Source: Azotobacter salinestris
GTDB taxonomy: Bacteria; Pseudomonadota; Gammaproteobacteria; Pseudomonadales; Pseudomonadaceae
Length of the DNA stretch: 64,000 nt
Assembly: GCF_009363155.1 (NCBI RefSeq)
Contig: NZ_CP045302.1
Location: 4,789,194-4,853,193 of the forward strand
Direction of reading: 5' to 3'
This document shows positions 41,398 to 50,460 of this stretch, piece by piece. Both the position numbers and the translations under genes were made by a program. Within the stretch, counting starts at the first letter, position 1; each line of letters opens with the position of its first letter. The notes under the pieces are model-generated. The model ran no database searches and was not told the origin of the DNA. It was given only the letters and a program-made list of their open reading frames with translations.

Positions 41398-42069
41398 ATG
41401 CCGCGCACAGCTGCAGAATACCAGGAGCAGCTGAAAGCGCTGCTCCCGCCCGGGATCGCCTTCCCGCGCGAGCCCGGTACCCGCCTCGAGGATTTGCTCG
41501 ATGGCATGGCGCAGGAGTTGGCCCGCATCGATGCGCGGGGCGAACGGCTGATCATCGAGGCGAACCCGCTCAGTACCAGCGAGTTGCTGGCCGATTGGGA
41601 GCGCGTCGCCGGTCTGCCGGACAACTGCGCCGGCACGCTCGAAACGACCCAGCAGGGGCGTCGCAACGCCCTGCTAGCGAAGCTCACCGCCACCGGCGGC
41701 CAGAGCCCGGCCTACTTCATCGAGGTGGCGCGGGCGCTCGGCTACGAGGTGAACATCAGCGAGTTCCGGCCCTTTCGCGCCGGCCTGTCGCAAGCCGGCG
41801 ATCCGCTGACAAGCGGCGACTGGGTTCATACCTGGCGGCTCAACACGCACGAGACGACGGTCATCGCCTTCCGCGCCGGCCTGTCCGTCGCCGGCGAGCC
41901 GCTGCGCACCTGGGGCAACGACCCCCTCGAGTGCAAGATCGACCAGCTCAAGCCCGCCCACACGATCGTGCTCTACGGCTACGGCGCGATCGAGATTCAG
42001 CAGGCATACCTGCTGTCCGACCGGCTCTGGCACTACGCAAACTTCATACTTCCCGAGGACATAGGATGA
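41398..42069 (+). CDS. Mu gp48-like tail protein (DUF2313)
   Basis: A 223-aa protein (RTAAEYQEQLKALLPPGIAF, ADWERVAGLPDNCAGTLETT) of the DUF2313 family that completes the Mu baseplate set and precedes the fibre genes. GGGGGAG precedes ATG 41398; the stop overlaps the next start (ATGA). Confidence 0.88.
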   Translation: MPRTAAEYQEQLKALLPPGIAFPREPGTRLEDLLDGMAQELARIDARGERLIIEANPLSTSELLADWERVAGLPDNCAGTLETTQQGRRNALLAKLTATGGQSPAYFIEVARALGYEVNISEFRPFRAGLSQAGDPLTSGDWVHTWRLNTHETTVIAFRAGLSVAGEPLRTWGNDPLECKIDQLKPAHTIVLYGYGAIEIQQAYLLSDRLWHYANFILPEDIG

Positions 42070-44476
42070 GCGATCCGGCTGATCTCAATGACCGGCTGCT
42101 CCAGGCTGTGCTGAAGGCGGAGCCGGCAAGCCAGATCATGTTCGACGTCGCAAATGGCGACGATCAGACCGAAGTGCAGACCCTGAGCGGCCGCATCCCG
42201 TCGCTGGCAAAGTGGCTGAAAGACAAGGGCAATGCCCTCGTCGACAGCGCCGCGGCGCTGCAGGATTATGCGGCGTTGCGCGCATACACCGGTCCCCTGT
42301 CGATCGTGCGCATTATCAAGCCGGGTATCAGCGGCTTCTTCCAGCACCGCGCAGGGGACACGACCAGCGCCGACAACGCCGGCACGCTCATCGTCGACAC
42401 CCTGGGGCGGCGGTGGAAGCGACAGTACGAGGGGCCGGTCTACGCCACCTGGTTCGGCCTCGTCGGCGGCGCCGGCATCGATGAGACCGGGACCATCCTG
42501 ACCGCGATCGAGGCGATGCCCGCAGGCGGTCAGCTGATCATCGCCGCGCAGAACCCCGACGATCCGATCTACATCAACCGCCCGCTCCCCGTCGAGACGA
42601 GCCACTTCACCCTGGATTTCCGCAGTCCGATCCTCTGCGGGCCGAACGAGATGATCCGCATCAACGGCGGCCTGCTGGAGGTGAAGCGCCCAGGCATGGT
42701 CAACGACAACCTGGCCCTGCGCTCGCCCAGTACCGTGGATGCCGAGGGCCGCATGGTCCTGCCGCTACGTCCCGGAGAAGGCGCCTTCCTGCTGCTCGAC
42801 GACAAGATCGTGGTGCGCGGGGAAAATGACCGATACGGCAAAGCGTTCACCAAGCAAGTCACCACAGTCATCGCGATCAACGGGGATGACATCACGTGCG
42901 CGAACGAGCCGGACGAGACATTTCAACCGACGTATCCGGGCAGTGAGTGGCCGTCGGACTGGACGACCGGGACCACGATATCCATTGCTGCGTTTTCCGC
43001 GCTGACCGTTGATGTGGCCCCGGGCGAGCGCCCGCATACGGTTACCGTTGCCAGCACGGACATCTTTGCTGTCGGGCAGCTCTGCTACATCAGCGACGCC
43101 AGGCCCGAAGCCGACATGATCGCGCCTGTCGCATCGAACCTGCGCTCAGCCTGCAATATGGAAATCGCCCGGATCGTGGCGGTCGATCCGGTGGCCAAGA
43201 CGTTGACCTTCGACCGCCACCTGGAGCGGGATTTCCCCACCGCCTGGGGCGCCGGTGTTGCCATCATGGCCCCGGTAGTCAACTCGCATATCATCCTGCG
43301 CGCCGGCATGTCGTGGGCTGCCCCGCAGCCGAACCGCCGCAACTCGGCACTGGCTATCAACTACGGTGACCGTTGTACGATCCAGGCGGATCTGATCGAC
43401 GGCATTGCGGGACGGATCGGCGCGGCGGTACGCGTCGGCTACAGCTATGACTGCCACATCATCAATGCGCGAGTGCGAGACGCATATCGGTTTGAGTCGG
43501 CTGAAGGCTACGGCCTGACGCTGTACTACTCGACCCTCTGCAGCATCAAGCACAGCCACGCGACCGGCTGCCGGCACAACTACCTGGTCCAGACGTGTAC
43601 GCTCTGGGAAATCGCCTACAACTACGCTGGCGACGACTACATCAGCGGTATCGACGCGCACGGCGCGAATAGCGTCAAGGGCTGGGTACACCACAACACC
43701 GTGACCCGCAGTAACCGGCATTCGCCGGCGTCACCAACGGCGGCGGCATTCGCATCGGCAACACCTCGCACGTCATCGGAGACCACGACACCCTCGTCGA
43801 GGACAACTGGATCTCGGGCTACCTGGGCGCCCTGCATGCCGCGCTCGACGTGTCGCCGTCCAGCCGGGACACCGTCTTGCGGAAAAACACCATCCAGGAC
43901 GTGCAGATCGCCTTCCGCCACTACAAGGTGAACACCAGCAACCCGAACCAGCATGCGAACCGGGTGGAGTTCTCGGACAACCTGGTGATCCGCGCCGTCG
44001 AGCCGCTCGACGTCGAGAACTACGACGGCAACAGCTACTGGGACGAGCTGATCCTCAAGCGCAACACGTTCAGGGAGTGCGGCCCCGTCGTCGTGTGGGA
44101 CATCCCCAAGGTTCTCTGCAAAGGCAACGATGTCGAGGACATGGCCTACGTACCCGCCCAGCATGCCTTCCAGTTCCGCGGCATTGGCGACCTGCGGATG
44201 CAGGGCTGCTCGGTCGACGGCGCCGCGCGAGGCGTCATCGTGACCAACTGCGCCAAGGCGGCCCTGGTCCGCAACTGGCTGGGCGAGACGGTGGACGGCA
44301 TCCCGATCACCGACGGCGGCGGCAATGGCCAACTGATCCTGCTCGACAACGACAACGGCCTGCCGCCGACCACGCTCATCGACGGCGGTGAGTTTGAGGC
44401 CGCCACGACCACCGTGATCGATGGCGGCGACTTCGATGACGCCACCGGCACTTTTTATGATGGAGGCACTTTCTGA
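42066..44476 (+). pseudogene. Beta-helix tailspike, frameshifted
   Basis: From ATG 42066 the frame encodes an N-terminal attachment part (LNDRLLQAVLKAEPASQIMF). A pectate-lyase-like parallel beta-helix follows (VPGERPHTV region; INARVRDAYRFESAEGYGLT; KGWVHHNTVTRSN). Near 43720 the helix pattern leaves this frame and resumes in another (PAFAGVTNGGGIRIGNTSHV, VLRKNTIQDVQIAFRHYKVN) up to TGA 44474. One missing base at about 43715-43722 restores an 800-residue protein. Such spikes bind and often cut surface polysaccharide. Either the gene is broken or the base is a sequencing loss. Confidence 0.75.
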
Positions 44477-44736
44477 TGGCTGATCGGTACCAGCATCGCC
44501 GCAAAACCACCTGCGGTATCGCACCGACGACGCTGCTGGTCGGCGAGTTCGCTACGAACCTTGCGGATGGGCAAGTCTGGGTCGGCCAGGCCGATGGCTC
44601 GCCAAAGCCCCTGGCCGAGATGGCGGCGGTGGCGGCCGGTATGCGGGCGATCATCGGCGCGACGATCGCACAGGGCTCCAACGTCAGTCTCGACGTCAAC
44701 CCGACGACCGGCGTCGTGACCATCTCGGCGACAGGC

Positions 44737-44747
44737 GGGGGGGGGGG
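44737..44747 (+). repeat. Poly(G)11 tract in the SGNH hydrolase gene
   Basis: Eleven G in a row encode the Gly linker between attachment and catalytic domains. Homopolymers of this length slip in replication, so the gene could switch on and off; they also cause sequencing errors. Confidence 0.7.
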
Positions 44748-45905
44748 CGGCGGTTTCCGGCGCGGCATACGCCTGGGCTTCATCGGCACCAGCCTTATCC
44801 AGAACAACATCCAGTCGAGCAGCAGCCAGGTCTCGCACTCGTCGCGGGGCTGGATCTCGTGGGCGCGCTTCTTTTCGCGCGGGCGCTTCTTCACCCCGGT
44901 CTGGTATGACCCGAGCGTCTATAGCGGATGGGAGCCGGGCGGTGCCGCGGGTACCACCCGGTATTTCCGGGGGCTGAATGCCGGCGTGTCCGGCCAGACG
45001 ATTGCGCAGATCGCGGCCCGCAAGGAGTTCCTCGCCGCGGCGGTCGAGTGCGACATGATCGTCATCGACGGCGGCACGAACGATATCGATGCGCTGACCG
45101 CCACGGAGATCCAGGATGCCCGCGAGGCGATCGCGGAGTATTACCTGGGCCTGGGCATCCCGGTGGTCCTGCTGCCGATCCTGGCGCGCAGCACCGCGCA
45201 ATGGCCGGGCGGCGATGTCAAGCGGCAGAAGGCCGCCTGGATCAACCAGCGCTCTCGCGACTTCTGCAAGGGACGAGAGGCATGCTGGCTCTATGACTGG
45301 AACCAGCCCTGGGCCGATTTGACGGGTTCCTACGTCGTGCCGAAAGCCGGCTACTCCAACGATGGCCTGCACAAGGCGCCCCCCGGCGGCGTGGCGGTCG
45401 GCGAAGACTTCGCCAACTTCCTGGCCGACATCCTGCCGCCCGCCCAGCCGCGCGTGTGGGCGCAGGACGATCAGTACAGTGCGGCCAACAACCCGTTCGG
45501 GAACCTCCTGAGCAACCCGTTCTGCCTGGGGACGGGTGGTTCGCTGACCGGCGCCACGGGCGTTGTCGCGAACAACATGCGGATCGAGCTGGTCAGCGGC
45601 GGCGGAGCCGTCGTCGGCAGCAAGGAGGCGCGCGCCGACGGCCGCGGCGAGTATCAGGTCATCACTGTCACTCCGGGCACAACTGATACGACCGCCCGCT
45701 TCCGCACCGCCAACGCCGACATGGCCACGACGTTCCCGGTCGACACCTGGCTGCAGGCGTCGTGCGAGGTGGAGATCAGCGCACACGCCTACATCCGGGG
45801 CGTGACCCTGACGCTGTGGGACGTGACCGCGGGCCTGACGGTTTCGGACATGAGCCCCGACCAGTACACGAGCCCGGCGGTCCGCTGGCCGAACCGGACA
45901 TATAA

Positions 45906-47112
45906 GGGCACCTCTAAAAACCAGCCCGGCCGCCGGGTAAGATCATCCGCCTGTTGATCACCCGGAGCCTGCTGATGTTCAGTCTTTTTGCCGACCAGGA
46001 GCGTGAAGCCAAGCTGGACAGCTTGGGCGACCCACTGGCCCTACTGAACAAGCATGTGGACTTTGCATCCTTGGCCGCCGAAATCGACCGCTGGGCTCCC
46101 AGGCCCAGTAGGGCCAAGGGCGGCCGGCCGCCTTATCCAACGGAGCAGATGACGCGACTGCTGGTACTCCAGCAACTGTTCAACCTGTCCGACGAGCAGA
46201 TGGAGTTCCAGTTGCTCGACCGCATGAGCTTCCAGCGTTTTGCCGGTCTCAAGCACGCCGGCCGAGTGCCGGATCGCAACACGATCTGGCTCTTTCGCGA
46301 GCGCCTGGTCAAGGCCAATGTCGAGCACCAGATCTTTGCCGAGGTGCAGCGTCAGTTGCAGGCACACGGATTCCGGGCTCGCAAAGGGCAGATCATCGAT
46401 GCCAGCATCGTTCGCGCGCCCATCCAGCACAACACAGCCGATGAGCAGGCCGTGGTGAAGGAGCAGGCTGTGCCGGTGGAGTGGTCACCCGCCCAGCGCC
46501 GACAAAAGGATGTCGAGGCGCGCTGGACGAAGAAGCACGGCAAATCGTACTTCGGCTACAAGCTGTCGGTCAGCGTGGATCGTCGGCACAAGCTGATCCG
46601 CGGCGTGCGGGTGAGCGATGCCAGCGAGGCCGATACCCTGCACCTGGTGGATGTGCTCGACCGAAACAACAGCAGCCGTGACTTCTGGGCGGATCGCGGT
46701 TATCACGACAAGCCCAGAGAGCGCTGGCTCAAGCTGATCGGCTGGCGACCGCATATCCAGCGCAAGGGCCAGGCCGGCAAGCCTATCGGAGAGCCGGGCA
46801 AGGCCCGGAACAAACGCATTGCCAGCCCCCGGGCCAGGGTCGAGCATGTATTTGCCAGCCTCGCCCAGATGGGCGGCAAGAGGGTCCGGAGCATTGGCTT
46901 GGTCCGGGCGGAGTTCGGTTTGGTGGTCAAATCGGCGGTCTACAACCTCAAGCGGATGTCGAGACTGCTGGAAATGGCCTGAGTCAGGTCGCCGGTTGCA
47001 TACCGCGACCGGCAGCAGGATCTTCTGCGAGACATCAACCCGGTCAACGGATGCCAAGCGCTGGGTTCGTCACTGCTCGACCTAGCTCAGGTGGGTGTTT
47101 TTAGAGGTGCCC
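45906..47112 (+). mobile_element. IS5-family insertion sequence
   Basis: A 1207-bp element with 16-bp perfect inverted ends (GGGCACCTCTAAAAAC) and one transposase gene. The 4 bases ATAA flank both sides (45902-45905 and 47113-47116), consistent with a 4-bp duplication. It splits the SGNH hydrolase gene in the same orientation as the tail operon. Confidence 0.92.
45975..46982 (+). CDS. IS5-family transposase
   Basis: A 335-aa DDE transposase. It has an N-terminal helical domain (GGRPPYPTEQMTRLLVLQQL). Catalytic Asp residues lie in GQIIDASIVRAPIQ and DFWADRGYHD, and the Glu in RARVEHVFASLAQMGGKRVR. ATG 45975 (MFSLFADQERE) is chosen for its GGAG and match to family starts. It appears intact, so the IS could be active. 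Confidence 0.93.
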   Translation: MFSLFADQEREAKLDSLGDPLALLNKHVDFASLAAEIDRWAPRPSRAKGGRPPYPTEQMTRLLVLQQLFNLSDEQMEFQLLDRMSFQRFAGLKHAGRVPDRNTIWLFRERLVKANVEHQIFAEVQRQLQAHGFRARKGQIIDASIVRAPIQHNTADEQAVVKEQAVPVEWSPAQRRQKDVEARWTKKHGKSYFGYKLSVSVDRRHKLIRGVRVSDASEADTLHLVDVLDRNNSSRDFWADRGYHDKPRERWLKLIGWRPHIQRKGQAGKPIGEPGKARNKRIASPRARVEHVFASLAQMGGKRVRSIGLVRAEFGLVVKSAVYNLKRMSRLLEMA

Positions 47113-47333
47113 ATAAGGGGCTGCTGGAAACCCCGGCTATCCGTGTCTCCACGGCCAACCCGACGTTCCGCTGGCGCGTCGACATCGTCCTGGGCAATAC
47201 CGGGGAAGGCGCCTCGGGCGACCTGGTGGTCAAGGTCGGCGCGGTCGAGTTTCGGCCCGTCGAAGATCCGCGAGCGCTTGTCGGCTACACGGCGGGCTGA
47301 CCGGCAACTCGATCGAGCGAGGTTTTTGAGCAC

Positions 47334-47864
47334 ATGCATCGAATAGACGTCCCGTCGGCGACGGCGGACTACCAATTCACCGAGGGTTCGCCCGCAGGAG
47401 GCGTTCCGGCGACGACGGTATCCGCGGCCTGGCTGAACGACATGCAGGAGGAGCTGATCAGCATCCTGGCCGCGGCCGGCATCGCGCCGGTCAAGGGCGA
47501 TCAGGATCAAGTGCTGGCGGCAATCCTGGCGCTTATTGCCGCACAGGCAGGAGGCATTAGATCGCTCACGCCGAATGGGTATCGCCAGATCGGGGATATC
47601 GTTCTGCAGTGGGGTTCCGGGTCAACCGTTACAGGCAACCTCGACGACGTGGTTTTTCCCGTGACATTCCCGGACGAGGTATGGGCGGTCATCGTCATGG
47701 AAGCAGCGTCGGCAGGGTGGGGTACACCGGTTCAGCCGACCGTTTACGGATGCGCAAACAAGCACCCGTCTGGGTTCAAAGTTAGCGGGGCCCGAGTGCT
47801 TTCAGGCGGCGGGGCGCTGTACGAAAGCGGCCTTTTTTACAACTACATTGCCATCGGTCGGTGA
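47334..47864 (+). CDS. Short tail fibre protein with gp53-like C-terminal domain
   Basis: A 176-aa protein. The N-terminus (HRIDVPSATADYQFTEGSPA) is the conserved start of Pseudomonas tail fibres with the WLNDMQEEL motif. The C-terminus (YRQIGDIVLQWGSGSTVTGN, FYNYIAIGR end) is the receptor-binding tip domain typical of gp53-like fibres. The middle is much shorter than usual, so this is a compact or internally deleted fibre. It lies just after the split SGNH gene. Confidence 0.8.
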   Translation: MHRIDVPSATADYQFTEGSPAGGVPATTVSAAWLNDMQEELISILAAAGIAPVKGDQDQVLAAILALIAAQAGGIRSLTPNGYRQIGDIVLQWGSGSTVTGNLDDVVFPVTFPDEVWAVIVMEAASAGWGTPVQPTVYGCANKHPSGFKVSGARVLSGGGALYESGLFYNYIAIGR

Positions 47865-47871
47865 GGTTGAG

Positions 47872-48240
47872 ATGGGGATTTTGTATAGCGCCACGACCAA
47901 CGGGTTCTACGACTCGGCGATCAACAAGACCATGCCTGCCGACGCGGTGGAGATCACGTGCGAGCAGCGCGCCGAATTGCTGGCCGGGCAGTCTGCCGGG
48001 AAGCTGATCAAGCCTGGAGCTGGTGGCAGGCCCACCTTGCAGAGCCCGCCGGAGCCCACCGTCGAACAGAAGCGGCACGCCGTCCTGGCGCAGCGATCGC
48101 GTGCATACCGGCTGGAGTCCGATCCGCTGAAGCTCGAGGCTGAATACGATGCGGTGATCGCCGGCACCGAGCCGGACTACTCGGCCTGGCTGGCCAAGGT
48201 CGCCGAGATCAAGGTGCGCTACCCGCTTTCGAATCATTAG
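47872..48240 (+). CDS. Tail fibre assembly chaperone
   Basis: A 122-aa protein (GILYSATTNGFYDSAINKTM, ITCEQRAELLAGQSAGKLIK, RAYRLESDPLKLEAEYDAVI) with the features of phage tail fibre assembly chaperones (DUF4376/Tfa-like): a short beta part that mimics the fibre tip, then helices. GAGG precedes ATG 47872. Confidence 0.8.
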   Translation: MGILYSATTNGFYDSAINKTMPADAVEITCEQRAELLAGQSAGKLIKPGAGGRPTLQSPPEPTVEQKRHAVLAQRSRAYRLESDPLKLEAEYDAVIAGTEPDYSAWLAKVAEIKVRYPLSNH

Positions 48241-48278
48241 AGCCGCTCGGCATCAATCCATAGAAACCTGAATGCCCC

Positions 48279-48304
48279 AAGCCCGCCCTGTGCGGGCTTT
48301 CGTT
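48279..48304 (+). terminator. Terminator between fibre and lysis genes
   Basis: AAGCCCGC and GCGGGCTT with a CCTGT loop, then TCGTTTC. It ends the tail operon. Confidence 0.65.
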
Positions 48305-48316
48305 TCTGGAGATCCC

Positions 48317-48799
48317 ATGCTTCTATCCGAAATCCGCGCCGCGGCCATCGCCCCGGCGCTTTCGCTGCTGCCTGCGCGCATGAACAGCCCCCAGGCTGAG
48401 GCCATGCTGCTGGCGATCGGGCTGCAGGAGTCCGGTCTTATCCATCGTCGGCAGATCGGCGGGCCGGCCCGGGGTGTGTGGCAGTTTGAGCAGGGTGGCG
48501 GGGTAACTGGTGTACTGCGCCATCCTGCATCGGCGGGATATGCTCGTGGCGTCTGCACAGCCCGAAAGGTCAGCCCTGAGCCCGGCATCGTATGGGCCGA
48601 GCTCGAGCACGATGACATCCTCGCTGCTGCCTTCGCCCGCCTGCTGCTGTGGACCGATCCGGCGCTATTGCCGGCGGTGGGCGAGGTCGGCGCGAGCTGG
48701 GATCTGTACCTGCGCACCTGGCGGCCCGGCAAACCGCACCGGAGCCGCTGGGATAGCTGCTATGCCCAGGCGATGGATGCGCTGGAGGCGACAGCATGA
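48317..48799 (+). CDS. Lysozyme-like phage endolysin/transglycosylase
   Basis: A 160-aa protein of the lysozyme superfamily. The putative catalytic Glu is in AIGLQESGLIHRRQ, with GVWQFEQGG and a C-terminal helical part (WDLYLRTWRPGKPHRSRW). No signal peptide or membrane anchor, so a holin must let it reach the peptidoglycan. It overlaps the 3TM holin start by ATGA and is the main candidate lysis enzyme. Confidence 0.75.
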   Translation: MLLSEIRAAAIAPALSLLPARMNSPQAEAMLLAIGLQESGLIHRRQIGGPARGVWQFEQGGGVTGVLRHPASAGYARGVCTARKVSPEPGIVWAELEHDDILAAAFARLLLWTDPALLPAVGEVGASWDLYLRTWRPGKPHRSRWDSCYAQAMDALEATA

Positions 48800-49242
48800 G
48801 CCTGCTCGCCACCGCCACGGCGCTGCTGCCGACCGTCGCCGGCCTGCTCGATAGACTGATCCCCGACCCGGAGGCCAAGGCCAGGGCCCAGCTCGAGCTG
48901 CTCAGGCTCCAGCAGGAGGGCGCCTTCAAGGAGCTTGACGCGGCTCTGCAGGTCAACCTGGCCCAGGCGAAGATCAACGAGGTCGAAGCGGCGAGCCAGT
49001 CGGGTTTTCAGGCCGGCTGGCGACCGCTGGCCGGGTAAGTCTGCGTGGCCAGCCTGGCCTACGAGTTTCTGGTCAGGCCGCTGCTGCCCTGGTTGCTGAC
49101 CGTGGCCGGCGCCGCCGATGTCCCGCCGCTGCCCTCGCTCGACGAGGTGCTATTCGAGCTGATCTTCGGCATGCTTGGCCTTGGCACCATGCGATCGGTC
49201 GACCGCTGGAAGAGGGTGAGCATGATCGCCAATCCGAAGTGA
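48796..49242 (+). pseudogene. 3TM holin-type lysis protein, in-frame stop
   Basis: The frame from 48796 gives a helical N-terminal part (IPDPEAKARAQLELLRLQQE, QVNLAQAKINEVEAASQSGF, QAGWRPLAG) and stops at TAA 49036. The same frame continues VCVASLAYEFLVRPLLPWLL and IFGMLGLGTMRSVDRWKRV to 49242, completing the usual three-segment holin of about 148 aa. TGG or TAC to TAA would explain the stop. The gene immediately follows the endolysin-like gene. Lysis might rest on the other holin at 23823. Confidence 0.75.
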
Positions 49243-49277
49243 GGCTAACCACCAACCTGCACCATCCGGAGATTGCC

Positions 49278-50153
49278 ATGATCGACCTTCCCCAAAAAAT
49301 AGACCTTTCCCACTGGAACCTGACCATCCCGGTCGGCGCCAAGATTATCCAGACTAAGAAGTTGCAGACCTATGCGTCTGAGTGGTTTGTCCATAACGCC
49401 GACGGCTCCATCACTTTCTTCGCCCCATCATCCGGGGATGGCATGAAGTCGACTAGCAACAGCGCCTATCCGCGCAGCGAACTGCGAGAGACCCTGCCCA
49501 ACGGCGACGACGACGAGGCCAACTGGAGCCTTGGCAGCGCGCCGGTCCATCGCTTGAGCGCAACCTTGACTGTCGACGCTCTGGCCAAGAGCAAAAAGGC
49601 CATCATCGGGCAGTTCCACGGCAAGAGCACCAAGCCACCGTTCAAGCTGCAGATCACCGGAGGCACGGTCTATGTGCAGTACCGGCCGAAGCACAACGGC
49701 CAGGAAATCAAGGATCCGATCCTGAAGGGCTACCATCTGGGCGACATGCTGGACTATTCCGCCGAGGTGACCAGCGGCGGGGCTTTTACGGTAGTGGTCA
49801 ACGGCGTCACTCGGCAGTACCAGTTCGACGTGGCTTCGTACAAGGGCGACAAGTGGTACGCCAAGGCGGGGATGTACAGCCAGGAGAAGATCGGCGGGGA
49901 GGGCGCCGGCCGGGCCACCTTCTATGCGCTGACTATGACGCATGGAAACCAGAAAGCACAGACGGTTGATCTCGAACCCATGCGGGTACAGCCGGCTGCG
50001 CTACCAACGGCCGAGCAGCCGGCAGAAAGCCAGGAAACCACTGCCGGCATCCGCGAGCGGCTGTCCGCCATGGAGGATCTGCTCGACGACCTGCCGGAGG
50101 GAAGCGTGGGGAAGCTGCGCGCCGAGATTGATTCGATCAGGGAGCTTCTCTGA
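49278..50153 (+). CDS. PL7-family alginate lyase
   Basis: A 291-aa polysaccharide lyase that would cleave alginate by beta-elimination. All three PL7 signatures are present: RSELR (66-70), Q-x-H as QFH (112-114) and YAKAGMYSQ (194-202). LSHWNLTIP is at 9-17. The middle residue of Q-x-H hints at G- versus M-block preference; Phe is unusual. The PL7 domain ends near 230; a Pro/Ala linker and a coiled coil (RLSAMEDLLDDLPEGSVGKL) follow. No signal peptide is seen, so release would need cell lysis or virion attachment. GGAG precedes ATG 49278. Intact, last gene of the prophage, next to the lysis genes. Confidence 0.9.
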   Translation: MIDLPQKIDLSHWNLTIPVGAKIIQTKKLQTYASEWFVHNADGSITFFAPSSGDGMKSTSNSAYPRSELRETLPNGDDDEANWSLGSAPVHRLSATLTVDALAKSKKAIIGQFHGKSTKPPFKLQITGGTVYVQYRPKHNGQEIKDPILKGYHLGDMLDYSAEVTSGGAFTVVVNGVTRQYQFDVASYKGDKWYAKAGMYSQEKIGGEGAGRATFYALTMTHGNQKAQTVDLEPMRVQPAALPTAEQPAESQETTAGIRERLSAMEDLLDDLPEGSVGKLRAEIDSIRELL

Positions 50154-50458
50154 GTGATGCGATAAGGGTATGGGGATTGAGGTGCCCGGACGGGCGATGA
50201 GGGAGGCAGCGACCCAGCGTTCCAGCACCCGGCCGCCGCCCTGCAAGCGTGGCCAAGGGTACCTTCTTGGTTCCGACAGGGATAGTGTGGGTGCCTGTTG
50301 GAATAATTGACCTGAGATCGGCCAGAAGCGGAGCGTAGCGAAAACGTGATGCACAGTTTCGCTCAGCGTGACATGGGATTACTGTATTTTCACAGCGTAG
50401 CGGTTGCGGGCGGCTTAAGCTGTTGATTTAAAAGGCTTTCAGGTTGATTCCTATGATT
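50154..50458. other. Right-end non-coding region of the prophage
   Basis: About 300 bases with no gene that I can support. It contains a GCGTAGCG-type repeat (50333-50349) shared with the int end, and a partial second copy (GCGTAGCGG) near 50395. Confidence 0.5.
50333..50349 (+). repeat. Possible arm-type integrase site, right copy
   Basis: GCGTAGCGAAAACGTGA, one mismatch from 2996-3012. It lies about 105 bp inside the right att core. Confidence 0.3.
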
Positions 50459-50460
50459 TA
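50455..50460 (+). repeat. attR core, left fragment
   Basis: GATTTA, the first six bases of the 55-bp att core, separated from the rest by IS630. The bases before it differ from those before attL, so the core starts here. Confidence 0.75.

Larger units (their letters stand above)
44476..47300 (+). pseudogene. SGNH/GDSL hydrolase tail protein, split by IS5
   Basis: Residues 1-90 are a tail-attachment-like part ending in a poly-Gly run. The SGNH hydrolase follows: block I LGFIGTSLIQNN with Thr-Ser in place of Asp-Ser, block III IVIDGGTNDID, and block V YSNDGLHKAPPGG with the Asp-x-x-His pair. Then comes a beta-rich domain (ARFRTANADMATTFPVDTWL). The frame enters the IS at 45906 and stops at 45957. 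Removing the IS and one ATAA copy restores an uninterrupted frame (RTYKGLLETPAIRVSTANPT) to TGA 47300, about 537 aa. Such enzymes deacetylate polysaccharides or act on lipopolysaccharide. The truncated 493-aa product keeps the whole catalytic domain. Confidence 0.82.

Noticed and set aside
44455..45786. Minus-strand open frame opposite the SGNH hydrolase
   Set aside because: Shadow of a gene whose catalytic blocks are clear on the plus strand.
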